This document shows positions 25,519-35,706 of a stretch of 64,000 bases of DNA, piece by piece (the first letter of the stretch is position 1; each line of letters begins with the position of its first letter). The position numbers and the translations under genes were made by a program. The stretch comes from Kitasatospora sp. MAA19 (lineage in GTDB: Bacteria > Actinomycetota > Actinomycetes > Streptomycetales > Streptomycetaceae). Location of the stretch: assembly GCF_029894125.1 (NCBI RefSeq), contig NZ_JARXYZ010000019.1, positions 88,653-152,652 of the forward strand, written 5' to 3'. The notes beneath the pieces are model-generated. The model saw only the letters and a program-made list of their open reading frames with translations, had not been told where the DNA came from and searched no databases.

Positions 25519-26416
25519 CACCGGCCCCGAGTCCGCCGGGTACCCCGGCGCCGTTTCCCCGCCCCTGACCGGGCGGGGAGGCGGCGCCGGGGGCCCGGTG
25601 GGCACCGGGGCACCGGCGGGCGGCGGGCAGCCCGACAGCACACCCGGTGCCGACCGGCCGGCCCACCACGGCCTCCCGCGCGGTGGCCGCCGGGGGCGGC
25701 GCCGCAAGGCCGCCCCCGGCCCGGGCACGCTGCGCCGGACCGCCTTCGGTGCGGCGGGCCTGGCCTGCCTGGTGCTGGGCACCACCGTGGCACTGTCCGG
25801 CCAGCACACTCCGGTGGTGCGGGTCGAGCCCTCGGTGCACGGCAGTACGGACAACCCGGCCGCCGCGCCCTCGGGAGGCCCCGGAACCACGGGAAGCACG
25901 GGGACCACCGGGAGCACCGGGAATCCGGCCGGCGCGCCGAAGCCCTTCGCCGCGTCAGCCCCGACCCGCCTCCTGATCCCAACCGCCGGGGTGGACGCCC
26001 CGGTGACCAACCTCGGGCTGAATCCCGACGGGACGGTCGAGGTGCCGGCCGCCGACCGGGCCGGCGAGGTCGGCTGGTACCGCAACGGGCCGACGCCCGG
26101 AGAGGCCGGCCCTGCCGTCCTCATCGGGCACTACGACACCGCGCACGGCCCGGCGGTCTTCCACGGCGTACCGAAGCTGCGGCCGGGCGACCTGATCCAG
26201 GTGCGGCGCGCGGACGGCAGCACCGTGGAATTCAAGGTCCGCACGCTGCTCCAGGCCGCCAAGGACCGCTTCCCGACCGAAACGGTCTACGGTGACACTC
26301 CCGAACCCACCCTCCGGCTGATCACCTGCGGCGGGCGGATCGGCTCGGACGGGCACTGGACGGACAACATCATCGTCCTGGCGGACCTGGCCGGTCCGGG
26401 CGGCGCGACCGGCTGA
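25505..26416 (+). CDS. Class F sortase
   Basis: About 303 residues if it starts at the GTG overlapping the previous gene; a GTG at 25598 (272 residues) is an alternative. After a Gly/Pro-rich cytosolic segment and one membrane helix (FGAAGLACLVLGTTVALSGQ) comes a low-complexity stretch with GSTGTTGSTGN repeats and a sortase beta-barrel: PTRLLIPTAGVDAPVTNLGL, LIGHYDT with the catalytic histidine, and RLITCGG with the nucleophilic cysteine. Class F sortases are actinobacterial transpeptidases or proteases at the outer face of the membrane. The adjacent surface protein is the natural candidate partner. Confidence 0.85.
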   Translation: MRAADTGPESAGYPGAVSPPLTGRGGGAGGPVGTGAPAGGGQPDSTPGADRPAHHGLPRGGRRGRRRKAAPGPGTLRRTAFGAAGLACLVLGTTVALSGQHTPVVRVEPSVHGSTDNPAAAPSGGPGTTGSTGTTGSTGNPAGAPKPFAASAPTRLLIPTAGVDAPVTNLGLNPDGTVEVPAADRAGEVGWYRNGPTPGEAGPAVLIGHYDTAHGPAVFHGVPKLRPGDLIQVRRADGSTVEFKVRTLLQAAKDRFPTETVYGDTPEPTLRLITCGGRIGSDGHWTDNIIVLADLAGPGGATG

Positions 26417-26589
26417 AGCCGCCGCGCCGTCGGCCGTCCCGGCCGTCGCGCCGGTTCGACGGTCGAAACGGTCCGACGGCCGGGACGGCGGTACGGGAAC
26501 CACCGACCGCCGTCCACGCGACCTACCACCGAGGCCGGTGCGGGGACGAACCGGCGCATCGCCGCAGACCAGGAGGACGAGCACCGACC

Positions 26590-27471
26590 GTGGCAGCAGC
26601 ATCCTCACCCCGCCGCCGGCCCGTCGCCGTGCCGGTGGCGGCCCTCGCCGCCCTGGCCGTCCTCGTGGCGCTCGCGGCCCTGGCCCTCGGCCGCGCCACC
26701 CCCGGCGGGCTGCAGGACCACGGCGCCGCCCAGCCGGTGGCGCCGCCACTGGTGGCCCAGCCGCTCTGGCCCGACCTGGCGGCCTCCCCGCCGCCACGGC
26801 CACCCGCCACCGGGGCCGGAACGGCCACGCAGGCGCCACCGCAGCCCGTCCCGGACGTGACCGTGCCCGGGCGCGACATCAGGACGGTCGACACCCGCGC
26901 CGTCCTCGCCAAGGACTCCACGGTGAGCCCGGAGGAGCGGCGCGCCCTGGACTCCTGCCCCGTCTGCGAGGTCCGCAGCCCGCAGTTCCGCGACCTCACC
27001 GGCGACGGGCGGGACGAACTGGTCGTCGCCGTCGCCACCCCCGGACCCGTGGTCCTGCACGTCTACATGCTGGCCGACGACCGGCTGCTGCCGATCCTCC
27101 AGGTCGAGGTGCTGAAGGGGTTCAGCGCCGCGACCGTCGGATCCGACCTGTGGCTCTACGAGCCGACCGGCGCGTTCGTCCGGACCAGCAGCCACTACCA
27201 GTGGGACGGCGTCCGGCTCGGCCTGCTGGAGCGGAAGGTCGAGGACACCGGCCCGATCGCCGGCCCCGGCGGCGGAGCCGCGAACGGCAGCGCACAGACG
27301 CCCACCAGCACCCCCACCGCCGGCCCCGCCGTCTCCCCCGGCGCCCACGCCCCCGTCGTGCCGAAGCCCGCCGCACCCGACGCGGGCTCCGGTGTGGTCG
27401 GCTCATCCCCCAAGGCCGGCGTCCCGGTCCCCGTCCGCCCGTCCTCGGCTCCCTCGGAAGCGAAGCCATGA
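26590..27471 (+). CDS. Membrane-anchored extracytoplasmic protein, possible CseA-like partner of the two-component system
   Basis: A 293-residue protein with an N-terminal membrane helix (VAALAALAVLVALAALALGR), a folded domain with the FG-GAP-like motif DLTGDGRDELVVAVATPGPV and a beta-rich stretch with a CPVC pair, and an Ala/Pro/Thr tail. The 3' end overlaps the response-regulator start by four bases. In streptomycetes the CseB-CseC system is encoded with an extracytoplasmic lipoprotein, CseA, that restrains signalling; position and topology make this an analogous sensor or modulator. No lipobox is visible and no sigE lies upstream, so the assignment is by context. Confidence 0.5.
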   Translation: MAAASSPRRRPVAVPVAALAALAVLVALAALALGRATPGGLQDHGAAQPVAPPLVAQPLWPDLAASPPPRPPATGAGTATQAPPQPVPDVTVPGRDIRTVDTRAVLAKDSTVSPEERRALDSCPVCEVRSPQFRDLTGDGRDELVVAVATPGPVVLHVYMLADDRLLPILQVEVLKGFSAATVGSDLWLYEPTGAFVRTSSHYQWDGVRLGLLERKVEDTGPIAGPGGGAANGSAQTPTSTPTAGPAVSPGAHAPVVPKPAAPDAGSGVVGSSPKAGVPVPVRPSSAPSEAKP

Positions 27472-28274
27472 ACCCCGCAGCCGCGCCCGCCCACCCGCAC
27501 ATCCTGCTCGTCGAGGACGACGAGGTGATCCGGGAGGCCACCCGGATGGCCCTGGAGCGCTACGGCTTCCCGGTCACCACGGCGGCCGACGGCCTGGAGG
27601 GTCTGGAGGCCTTCCACGCCGTACGCCCCGACCTGCTCCTGCTGGACGTCATGCTGCCGCTCCTCGACGGGGTCGGCCTGTGCCGCCGGATCCGGGAGGA
27701 GAGCCAGCTGCCGATCCTGATGATGTCGGCGCGCACCGACCCGGTCGACGTGGTGTCCGGTCTGGAGGCCGGGGCGGACGACTACGTGGTCAAGCCCTTC
27801 GAGAGCGCCGTGCTGGTCGCCCGGATCCGCACCGTGCTGCGCCGGGTCCGGGTGGTCCCGGCGGCCGAGCCCGCGCTGCCCGAGGAACCCGCGGCCCCCA
27901 CCGGGCCGGCCGGCCCCGCCGCCGTCCCCGCGGCCCCGCCGTCCGCCACCCCGTCCCCCTCCTCGGCCCCCGCGCCGTCCCCGGCGCTGCGCAGCTTCGA
28001 CGGCATGCAGGTGGACACCGACAGCATGGAGGTGCGCGTCGACGGCCGCCTCGTCCCGCTCACTCCCACCGAGTTGCGGCTGCTGCTGGAGTTCACCGCC
28101 GCGCCCGGCATCGTGCTGGAGCGCTCCACCCTGCTGGAACGCGTCTGGGACTACGACTGGGGCGCCGACACCCGGGTGGTGGACGTCCACGTGCAGCGGC
28201 TGCGCGCCAAGATCGGCCCTGGCAGGATCGAGACCGTCCGCGGGTTCGGCTACAAGCTGCGGCGTCCGGCATGA
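27468..28274 (+). CDS. OmpR-family response regulator (CseB-like)
   Basis: A 268-residue regulator. The receiver domain (ILLVEDDEVIREATRMALER, LLLLDVMLPLLDGVGLC with the phospho-accepting aspartate, and VVKPFE with the switch lysine) is joined by a roughly 50-residue Ala/Pro linker to a winged-helix DNA-binding domain (VPLTPTELRLLLEF, VDVHVQRLRAKIG, ETVRGFGYKLRR). The linker is longer than usual. It overlaps both neighbours by four bases, so the three proteins are made together. Confidence 0.9.
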   Translation: MNPAAAPAHPHILLVEDDEVIREATRMALERYGFPVTTAADGLEGLEAFHAVRPDLLLLDVMLPLLDGVGLCRRIREESQLPILMMSARTDPVDVVSGLEAGADDYVVKPFESAVLVARIRTVLRRVRVVPAAEPALPEEPAAPTGPAGPAAVPAAPPSATPSPSSAPAPSPALRSFDGMQVDTDSMEVRVDGRLVPLTPTELRLLLEFTAAPGIVLERSTLLERVWDYDWGADTRVVDVHVQRLRAKIGPGRIETVRGFGYKLRRPA

Positions 28275-29482
28275 CCCTGCGCCGTCAGATCGCCACCGCC
28301 GTCGCCGCCATCGCCGTCCTGGTGGCGGTGGCCGTCGGCCTACTGGTCCACCAGGCGATGATCCGTCAGCACGTGGACCAGGCCCGCGCCGCCGCGCTCG
28401 CCGCCCTCAACTCGGCCGTGGACACCTACAAGCGGGGCGAGGTCACCGACCGGTTCACCCTGGACGACCCGGCGCTGCCCACCGGGCTGCGCACGCTCGC
28501 GGCCGACGGCCGCGAGGGCTCGCTGCTCGCCGGCGGTCCACAGGGTGAGTCGATGTGGGCGGCCCGACCGGTCCAGACCGGGGTGCTCTCGGTCCGGGTG
28601 GACTTCACCCAGGACCGGCAGGCGATCGCCGACCTCGACCGGATCATCCTGATCACCGTCGTCGCGGCGGTCTTCACCACGGTCCTGGCCGGCGTACTGG
28701 TCGCCGACCGGATCAGCCACCGGCTGCGCACCGCGGCGACGGCCGCGCGCGGAATCGCCGCCGGGCGGACGGACACCCGGATCGGTGAGCTCGTCGACGG
28801 GCGGGACGAGGTCGCCGACCTCGCCGCCGCCGTCGACCTGATGTCCCGTACCCTGCACCGCCGGCTGGAGGACGAGCAGCGCTTCACCGCGGACGTCGCC
28901 CACGAGCTGCGCACCCCGCTCACCGGTCTGGTCACCGCGGCCGAACTGCTGCCGCCCGGCCGCCCCACCCAACTCGTCCAGAACCGGGTGCAGGCCCTGC
29001 GCTCGCTGGTCGAGGACCTGCTGGAGGTCTCCCGCCTCGACGCGGACGCCGAAACCCCGGACCTCGCCCCCGTCCCGCTGGAACGGGCGGTCCGCCGGAC
29101 GGTCACCCTCACCGGCCTGGACGTCGACGTGGCCGTGGCCGCCGACCGCCAGGTCCGCACCGACCTCCGCCGCCTCGACCGGATCCTCGGCAACCTCCTG
29201 CTCAACGCCCACCGCCACGGCACCTCGCCGGTCGAACTCCACGTCGACGGCCACCGGATCACCGTCCGCGACCACGGCCCCGGCTACCCCGAGGACCTCC
29301 TCGACCACGGCCCCCAGCGCTTCCGCACCAACGCCCCCGAACGCGGGCGCGGCCACGGCCTCGGCCTCACCATCGCCACCGGCCACGCCCGCGTCATCGG
29401 CGCCACCCTCACCTTCGCCAACCACCCCGCCGGCGGCGCCCTCGCCACCCTCACCCTCCCCGACGAGCCGCCCCACCCCTGA
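28271..29482 (+). CDS. Sensor histidine kinase (CseC-like)
   Basis: A 403-residue membrane kinase: helix 1 (IATAVAAIAVLVAVAVGLLV), an extracytoplasmic sensor loop of about 100 residues, helix 2 (IILITVVAAVFTTVLAGVLV), a HAMP domain, the HisKA box FTADVAHELRTPLTGL with the phospho-accepting histidine, and HATPase motifs (LGNLLLNAHRH, RDHGPGYP, GHGLGLTIA). Translationally coupled with the response regulator (ATGA). The likely signal is cell-envelope stress, by analogy with CseC. Confidence 0.9.
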   Translation: MTLRRQIATAVAAIAVLVAVAVGLLVHQAMIRQHVDQARAAALAALNSAVDTYKRGEVTDRFTLDDPALPTGLRTLAADGREGSLLAGGPQGESMWAARPVQTGVLSVRVDFTQDRQAIADLDRIILITVVAAVFTTVLAGVLVADRISHRLRTAATAARGIAAGRTDTRIGELVDGRDEVADLAAAVDLMSRTLHRRLEDEQRFTADVAHELRTPLTGLVTAAELLPPGRPTQLVQNRVQALRSLVEDLLEVSRLDADAETPDLAPVPLERAVRRTVTLTGLDVDVAVAADRQVRTDLRRLDRILGNLLLNAHRHGTSPVELHVDGHRITVRDHGPGYPEDLLDHGPQRFRTNAPERGRGHGLGLTIATGHARVIGATLTFANHPAGGALATLTLPDEPPHP

Positions 29483-29524
29483 CCCCGGCCGCCCCGCCCG
29501 GGCCAACCGTCCGCCCCGGCCGGG

Positions 29525-29558
29525 GCCGGGTGCCGGCTGCGGCCCGCCGGCACCCGGC
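29525..29558 (+). terminator. Terminator of the CseABC-like operon
   Basis: A perfect 13-bp stem (GCCGGGTGCCGGC and complement) with an 8-base loop, 43 bases after the kinase stop; it can also serve the convergent small gene. Confidence 0.8.
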
Positions 29559-29580
29559 GGACCGCCCGTGCGGTAGCCGC

Positions 29581-29817
29581 TCAGTCGTCGCTCGGCCGTA
29601 CGACGCACGCCGAGTTCGCGAGCATCGACCCGAAGCCGCCGAGCAGCGAGGAGACGACGCCCTTGCAGGCCGCGGCCTCCTGCGGCGTCTTGGGACCGTC
29701 GGCGGCGCTGGCCGGCTGGGCGCGGGCGAGCGGCGCGACCAGCAGCAGTGCGCAGCATGCCGCGCCCAGTGCGGACTTCTTCGTGGAAGACAGCGAACCG
29801 GACAGCGGGAAGGACAT
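29581..29817 (-). CDS. Small secreted protein, two-cysteine mature peptide
   Basis: A 78-residue precursor. After a short polar start (MSFPLSGSLSSTKK) a signal peptide SALGAACCALLLVAPLARAQ leads to a likely cleavage near ASA, leaving about 40 residues with Cys-Lys-Gly...Ser-Ala-Cys (a probable disulfide) and a glycine-rich middle (SSLLGGFGSMLANS). AAGGGG is five bases before the ATG. It resembles small actinomycete extracellular peptides, but no family is recognised. Confidence 0.6.
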   Translation of the reverse strand: MSFPLSGSLSSTKKSALGAACCALLLVAPLARAQPASAADGPKTPQEAAACKGVVSSLLGGFGSMLANSACVVRPSDD

Positions 29818-30082
29818 GGGTGCCCCTTCGGAGGAGGTGGGATTCGGCGGAAAGCCGAGCCATCCGTATCCGAAGGGGCTCCGGCGCTCACGGATTCTGC
29901 GCCATCCGTGAGCGTGTCCGATGCCGCCGATCACGTGCGATCGGCGGCCACGCCCCGATCAGCCGTCCCGCCGACCCGTCCCGCCCGGTGAGCTTCAGCC
30001 CCCGGCCCGCCGCCGACCCGGTCATTCGTGCGTTCACGATCGCGTAACCGGCCGGAAGCGCGACGTCGGTAGCGTCGCCCGC

Positions 30083-30784
30083 ATGACGGCATCACGCACT
30101 CGCCCCGAACGGCTCTGGCACCGGCCTTTCCGCAGGTCCGACCGCAGGTGCGCGGCGCCCGACGGCCAGGCCACCCGGCTGCCCGCGCTCATCGGGGGCC
30201 CGGTCCGGAGCGCCCGCCCGCACCCGCCGGTCGACCGGTCGCGGGCCGCGGCCGAGCCGGGCCGGGAGGTGCCGTCCCTGCTCTCGGTGGACGGAACGGA
30301 GCTGGTGCTGCGCCCCGCCGGGCCGACCGACCGGGCCGAGGCCCTGGCGATGCACGGCCGCTGCTCCCCCGCCTCGCTGCGGCTGCGCTACCACGGGCCG
30401 GTCCGCGACGCCGGCCGCTACCTGGACCACCTGCTGGACGCCCGGCACGGCCACAGCCTCGCCGTGACGGCCGCCGACGGGCGGATCGTCGCCCTCGGGC
30501 ACCTGATGTGGGACGGCGGCGAGGCGGAGCTGGCGGTGCTGGTCGAGGACGCCTGGCAGCGGCGCGGGCTCGGGCCGGAGCTGCTGCGGCGGCTGTCGAC
30601 GGCGGCCCGGGCGGCCGGCGTGGGCTCGGTGTACGCGGTGACGCACGCCTCGAACACCGGGCTGATCGCCGCGATGCGCCGGCTGGCCGCGCCGCTGGAC
30701 TTCCACCCCGAGGACGGCACGCTGGTGATCACCGCCACGCTGGCCTCGGGCGAGCCGACCGCCTGCGCCCGTCCGAGCCGCTGA
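30083..30784 (+). CDS. GNAT-family N-acetyltransferase
   Basis: A 233-residue protein whose C-terminal 170 residues form a GNAT fold: LVLRPAGPTDRAEALAMHGR at the start, AELAVLVEDAWQRRGLGPEL containing the acetyl-CoA-binding R/Q-x-x-G-x-G/A loop (QRRGLG), then AVTHASNTGLIAAMRRL. The first 60 residues are basic and disordered. TAGCGT (30070-30075) lies only eight bases before the ATG, suggesting a leaderless transcript. The acceptor substrate is unknown; similar proteins are relatives of protein acetyltransferases. Confidence 0.8.
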   Translation: MTASRTRPERLWHRPFRRSDRRCAAPDGQATRLPALIGGPVRSARPHPPVDRSRAAAEPGREVPSLLSVDGTELVLRPAGPTDRAEALAMHGRCSPASLRLRYHGPVRDAGRYLDHLLDARHGHSLAVTAADGRIVALGHLMWDGGEAELAVLVEDAWQRRGLGPELLRRLSTAARAAGVGSVYAVTHASNTGLIAAMRRLAAPLDFHPEDGTLVITATLASGEPTACARPSR

Positions 30785-31087
30785 TCCCGGGCGGCCGATC
30801 CCGAACGGCCGATCCGGGTAGCTGATCAGTTCTTCACCACACTCTTACCAGGGAACCCGGCGGCGCCGGTGAGCGTCCCAAGCGGCAACGGTCCCCTCCG
30901 TACACCGCCTTCCCCCACGGGCCGTCAGAGCGCCCGTGGCGGCGCCTTCGGCCGCGTCGCAGCAGGCGGCGTGGGGTCCGGATCGTCGAGCCGGGCGGCG
31001 GAGTCGGTAGGCTGGCCCCGTCCCCGCCGCCCGACGGCCCGTTAATCCGGACCCGGGTGGTGCCGCAGCAAGGAGGAACCACTGAGC
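30785..31087. other. Upstream region of murT
   Basis: No gene is supported in these 300 bases. TAGGCT (31008-31013) could be a -10 element for murT; AGGAGG at 31071-31076 precedes the ATG. Confidence 0.35.
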
Positions 31088-32350
31088 ATGGCAGGCACCG
31101 AATCGGAGCCCACAGGCGCACGCGACGCCTCGCTGCCGGCCCGCGCCAAGATCGCGGTCACCGCCGGCCGGGTGGCCGCCGCCGTGTCCCGCAAGGCCGG
31201 ACGCGGAAGCGGCTCGGTGATCGGCGGCAAGGTCGCCCTCAGGCTCGACCCCGACCTGCTCGGCACCCTCGCCGACCACCTCGACGTCATCCTGGTCAGC
31301 GCCACCAACGGCAAGACCACCACCACCCGCCTGATCGCCGAGGCGCTGCGCGCCGCCGGTCCGGTGGTCTCCAACGCCCTGGGCGCGAACATGCCGGCCG
31401 GCATCACCTCCGCCCTGGCCGGCGGCTCGGACGCCCGCTTCGGCGTGATCGAGGTCGACGAGAAGTACCTGGCGACGGTCGCCCGCGACACCCGCCCCAA
31501 GGCGATCGCCCTGCTCAACCTCTCCCGCGACCAGCTCGACCGCGCCGCCGAGACGCGGATGATGGCCGAGAAGTGGCGCGAGGGCCTGCAGGACACCGAG
31601 GCCGTGGTCATCGCCAACGCCGACGACCCGCTGGTGACCTGGGCCGCCTCCTCCTGCAAGAAGGTGGTCTGGGTGGCCGCCGGACAGGCGTGGAAGGAGG
31701 ACGCCTGGTCCTGCCCCGCCTGCGGCGGTGTGATGCAGCGCCCCGGCGAGGACTGGTTCTGCCAGGACTGCGGCTTCCGCCGCCCCAACCCGCACTGGGC
31801 GCTCCAGGGCACGCACGTGATCGACCCGCAGCGCGGCGCCTGGCCGATCCAGCTCCAGCTGCCCGGCCGGGCCAACCTGGCCAACGCCACCAGCTCGGCC
31901 GCCGTCGCCGCCGTGTTCGGGGTCTCCCCGCAGGTCGCGCTAGAGCGGATGCGCTCGGTGACGGCCGTGGCCGGCCGCTACGACGTGGTCCAGTACCAGG
32001 GGCGGGACATAAGGCTGCTGCTGGCCAAGAACCCGGCCGGCTGGCTGGAGACCTTCTCGCTGATCGACGGCCCGCCCGCGCCGGTGATCCTGTCCGTCAA
32101 CGCCCTCGACGCCGACGGCACCGACACGTCCTGGCTGTGGGACGTCGACTACGAGCGCCTCGCCGGGCACCCGGTGTTCGTGATGGGGCAGCGCAAGCTG
32201 GACCTGGCCGTCCGCCTGGAGGTCGCCGGGCTGCAGTTCCACGTGGTGGACACGCTGGAGCAGGCCGTCCGGATGGCCCCGCCCGGCCGGATCGAGGCCA
32301 TCGCCAACTACACCGCCTTCCAGCAGCTGCGGAAGGTCGTGGCCGGCTGA
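31088..32350 (+). CDS. murT: Lipid II isoglutaminyl synthase subunit MurT
   Basis: A 420-residue Mur-ligase-fold protein that, with GatD, amidates the D-glutamate of lipid II in the cytoplasm. The ATP-binding loop LVSATNGKTTTTRLIAEAL is clear; a central insertion carries a four-cysteine zinc ribbon (CPACGG ... CQDCG), characteristic of MurT. The middle domain includes LLNLSRDQLDR, typical of Mur ligases, and a DUF1727-type C-terminal domain follows. GatD is encoded 55 bases downstream in the same direction. Confidence 0.92.
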   Translation: MAGTESEPTGARDASLPARAKIAVTAGRVAAAVSRKAGRGSGSVIGGKVALRLDPDLLGTLADHLDVILVSATNGKTTTTRLIAEALRAAGPVVSNALGANMPAGITSALAGGSDARFGVIEVDEKYLATVARDTRPKAIALLNLSRDQLDRAAETRMMAEKWREGLQDTEAVVIANADDPLVTWAASSCKKVVWVAAGQAWKEDAWSCPACGGVMQRPGEDWFCQDCGFRRPNPHWALQGTHVIDPQRGAWPIQLQLPGRANLANATSSAAVAAVFGVSPQVALERMRSVTAVAGRYDVVQYQGRDIRLLLAKNPAGWLETFSLIDGPPAPVILSVNALDADGTDTSWLWDVDYERLAGHPVFVMGQRKLDLAVRLEVAGLQFHVVDTLEQAVRMAPPGRIEAIANYTAFQQLRKVVAG

Positions 32351-32405
32351 TGCCGCGCCCGCAGCCCCCCATGACCCCCCTGATCGTGATGGAAGGCCTT
32401 CGAGG

Positions 32406-33134
32406 ATGAGTGAGAGCAGCCTGCGCGTGGTCTGGGTCTACCCGGACCTGCTCAGCACCTACGGCGACCGCGGCAACGCCCTGGTCGTGGAGCGCCGGGC
32501 CCGCCAGCGCCACCTCAACGTGACCCGGATCGACGTCCGCTCCGACCAGGCGATCCCCACCAGCGGCGACATCTACCTGATCGGCGGCGGCGAGGACCGT
32601 CCGCAGCGGCTGGCCGCCGAGCGGCTGCGGGCCGACACCGGCCTGATCCGGGCATCCGAGAACGGCGCGATCATCTTCGGCGTCTGCGCGGGCTTCCAGA
32701 TCATGGGCCACGAGTTCGTCAACGACCTGGGCGAGCGCGAGCCGGGCCTGGGCCTGCTCGACGTCTGGACCACCCGCGGCGACGGCGCCCGGTGCGTCGG
32801 CGACGTGCTGGCCGACGTGGACCCGCGGCTCGGCCTGCCGCAGCTGACCGGCTTCGAGAACCACCAGGGCGTCACCCACCTCGGCCAGGGCGTCGCGCCG
32901 CTGGCCACCGTCACCGCGGGCCGGGGCAACGGCACCGGCGACGGCACCGAGGGCGCCTGGCGGGACACCGTCTTCGGCACCTACCTGCACGGCCCGGTGC
33001 TGGCCCGCAACCCCGCCGTGGCCGACATGCTGATCAAGCTGGCGCTGGACGTCAACGCCCTGCCGCCGGCCGACACCACCTGGTACGACGCGCTGCGCGC
33101 CGAGCGCATCGCCGCCACGACGCGCCCCGCGTAG
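32406..33134 (+). CDS. gatD: Lipid II isoglutaminyl synthase glutaminase subunit GatD
   Basis: A 242-residue class I glutamine amidotransferase of the CobB/CobQ-like type. YPDLLSTYGDRGNALVVERR at the start, the nucleophile loop FGVCAGFQIMGHEF with the catalytic cysteine, and GTYLHGPVLARNP with the catalytic histidine are visible. It supplies ammonia to MurT. The start ATG has GAAGG/GAGG upstream. Confidence 0.92.
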   Translation: MSESSLRVVWVYPDLLSTYGDRGNALVVERRARQRHLNVTRIDVRSDQAIPTSGDIYLIGGGEDRPQRLAAERLRADTGLIRASENGAIIFGVCAGFQIMGHEFVNDLGEREPGLGLLDVWTTRGDGARCVGDVLADVDPRLGLPQLTGFENHQGVTHLGQGVAPLATVTAGRGNGTGDGTEGAWRDTVFGTYLHGPVLARNPAVADMLIKLALDVNALPPADTTWYDALRAERIAATTRPA

Positions 33135-33205
33135 TACGTCCGCACGCCCTGAGGGGCGGGTGCCCGCGATGCGGTCACCCGCTCCAAGGGCGGCCCCGGA
33201 CGTAC
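33134..33205 (+). terminator. Branched terminator-like structure after gatD
   Basis: A 9-bp outer stem (GTACGTCCG, 33134-33142, with CGGACGTAC, 33197-33205) encloses an inner GCGGGTG/CACCCGC hairpin. The outer stem begins at the stop codon itself. Confidence 0.5.
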
Positions 33206-33488
33206 CACAATGGGGCTGCCTACTGCACACCCTCCTCGGCAGCAGGCTGCACCTCCGCGCGGGGGCGCCGACGGCGCCGCTCCCGCGTCGGCTCCTGCCC
33301 GGCCGGACCAGGGGCCGTATGCTCGACTTCGCGGCCGTTTCCGGACGTTCTGTCCGGATCGGCCGGTCCTTCATCCCGCGGCCACCTCCCCGCCACTCCG
33401 GCGAGGGAGCGCCCCGCTACGGTGACGGCTCGTCGTCCCAGCCTGTAGTCCGGCCGTTCCTCGGTTCTGCTCGGGAGTTGCAAAGCTA
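33206..33488. other. Upstream region of pfkA
   Basis: No gene is supported. The region ends with CGGGAG (33471-33476) a dozen bases before the pfkA ATG. GTGACG (33421) and TGTAGT (33443) are a weak promoter pair. Confidence 0.3.
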
Positions 33489-34514
<1,026 letters not shown>

Positions 34515-34530
34515 CCCCTCTCCCCCACGT

Positions 34531-34568
34531 CGAGGGCCCCCGAACCCGTGCCGGTTCGGGGGCCCTCG
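34531..34568 (+). terminator. Strong terminator of pfkA
   Basis: A perfect 16-bp stem (CGAGGGCCCCCGAACC and complement) with the loop CGTGCC, 16 bases after the stop. Confidence 0.9.
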
Positions 34569-34643
34569 TGCGTCTGACGGGCGCCCGGGCGACGGCCCGG
34601 CTAGCGTGGCCGGTGGAGCGGACCACTCGCGGAAGGGCAGTCG

Positions 34644-35639
34644 ATGGAGATCCTCGCGTACGGGGTGCAGGCCGACGAACGGCCGCTGCTGGAACAGGCC
34701 TTCGCCCGCCGGCACGGGCTGCGCTGCCTGAGCATGTTCCTCAACCACGACACCGCCCCGCTCGCCGCCGGCTACCCCGCCGTCAGCAGCAGCGTCAACG
34801 CCGTCCTGGACGCCGATACGCTCGCGGTCCTCGCCGCCGGCGGCACCAAGCTGATCGCCCAGCGCTCCACCGGGTTCAACAACATCGACCTCGACGCGGC
34901 CGCCGAACTCGGCCTCACCGTCGCCCGGGTGTCGTACTACAGCCCCTACGCCGTGGCCGAGCACGCCTGGGCGCTGGCCCTGGCCGTCAACCGCCGGATC
35001 GTCCGGGCCGCCGGGCGCAGCCGCGAGTTCGACTTCCGCCTCGACGGGCTGCTGGGGCGGGACGTGCACGGGATGACCGTCGGGGTGATCGGCACCGGCA
35101 AGATCGGCGAGTGCTTCACCCGGATCGCGGCCGGCTTCGGCACCGAACTGCTCGGCTGGGACATCGCGGAGAACCCGGCCTGCGTCGACCTCGGCATGAC
35201 CTACACCGAACTGCCCGAACTCCTCACCCGCGCCGACCTGGTGAGCCTGCACGTCCCGCTCGTCCCGGCCACCCACCACCTGATCGACGCCGCCGCGCTG
35301 GCCCGGATGAAGGACGACGCGATCCTCGTCAACTCCAGCCGCGGGGGCCTGATCGACAGCGCGGCCCTCGTCGAGGCCCTGCGCGCCGGCCGCCTCTCCG
35401 GCGTCGGCCTCGACGTGTACGAGGAGGAGACCGGCGTCTTCTTCACGGACCGCTCCATCCAGGGCATCACCGACGACGTCCTCGCCCGCCTCGTCACCTT
35501 CCCGCAGGTCCTGGTCACCTCCCACCAGGCCTACTTCACCCGCACCGCCGTCGGCCAGATCATCGACGCCACCGCCCGCAACATCGACGACTTCGCCGCC
35601 GGCCGCACCAACGAGAACACCCTCGTCCCGACGAACTGA
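34644..35639 (+). CDS. D-2-hydroxyacid dehydrogenase (D-lactate dehydrogenase type)
   Basis: A 331-residue NAD enzyme reducing a 2-oxo acid, probably pyruvate to D-lactate. The N-terminal catalytic domain contains RSTGFNNIDLDAAAELGLTV; the cofactor domain has MTVGVIGTGKIGECF, then ILVNSSRGGLIDSAAL with the catalytic arginine and VTSHQAYFTRTA with the catalytic histidine. The sequence pattern (YSPYAVAEHAWALALAVNR) is that of LdhA-like fermentative enzymes. Confidence 0.88.
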   Translation: MEILAYGVQADERPLLEQAFARRHGLRCLSMFLNHDTAPLAAGYPAVSSSVNAVLDADTLAVLAAGGTKLIAQRSTGFNNIDLDAAAELGLTVARVSYYSPYAVAEHAWALALAVNRRIVRAAGRSREFDFRLDGLLGRDVHGMTVGVIGTGKIGECFTRIAAGFGTELLGWDIAENPACVDLGMTYTELPELLTRADLVSLHVPLVPATHHLIDAAALARMKDDAILVNSSRGGLIDSAALVEALRAGRLSGVGLDVYEEETGVFFTDRSIQGITDDVLARLVTFPQVLVTSHQAYFTRTAVGQIIDATARNIDDFAAGRTNENTLVPTN

Positions 35640-35706
35640 CCCCACAAGAAGCCCGACCGTCCTGGGCGTCCATGAGCGTCCTTCCGGCTCCGCTGATTGG
35701 CAACCC

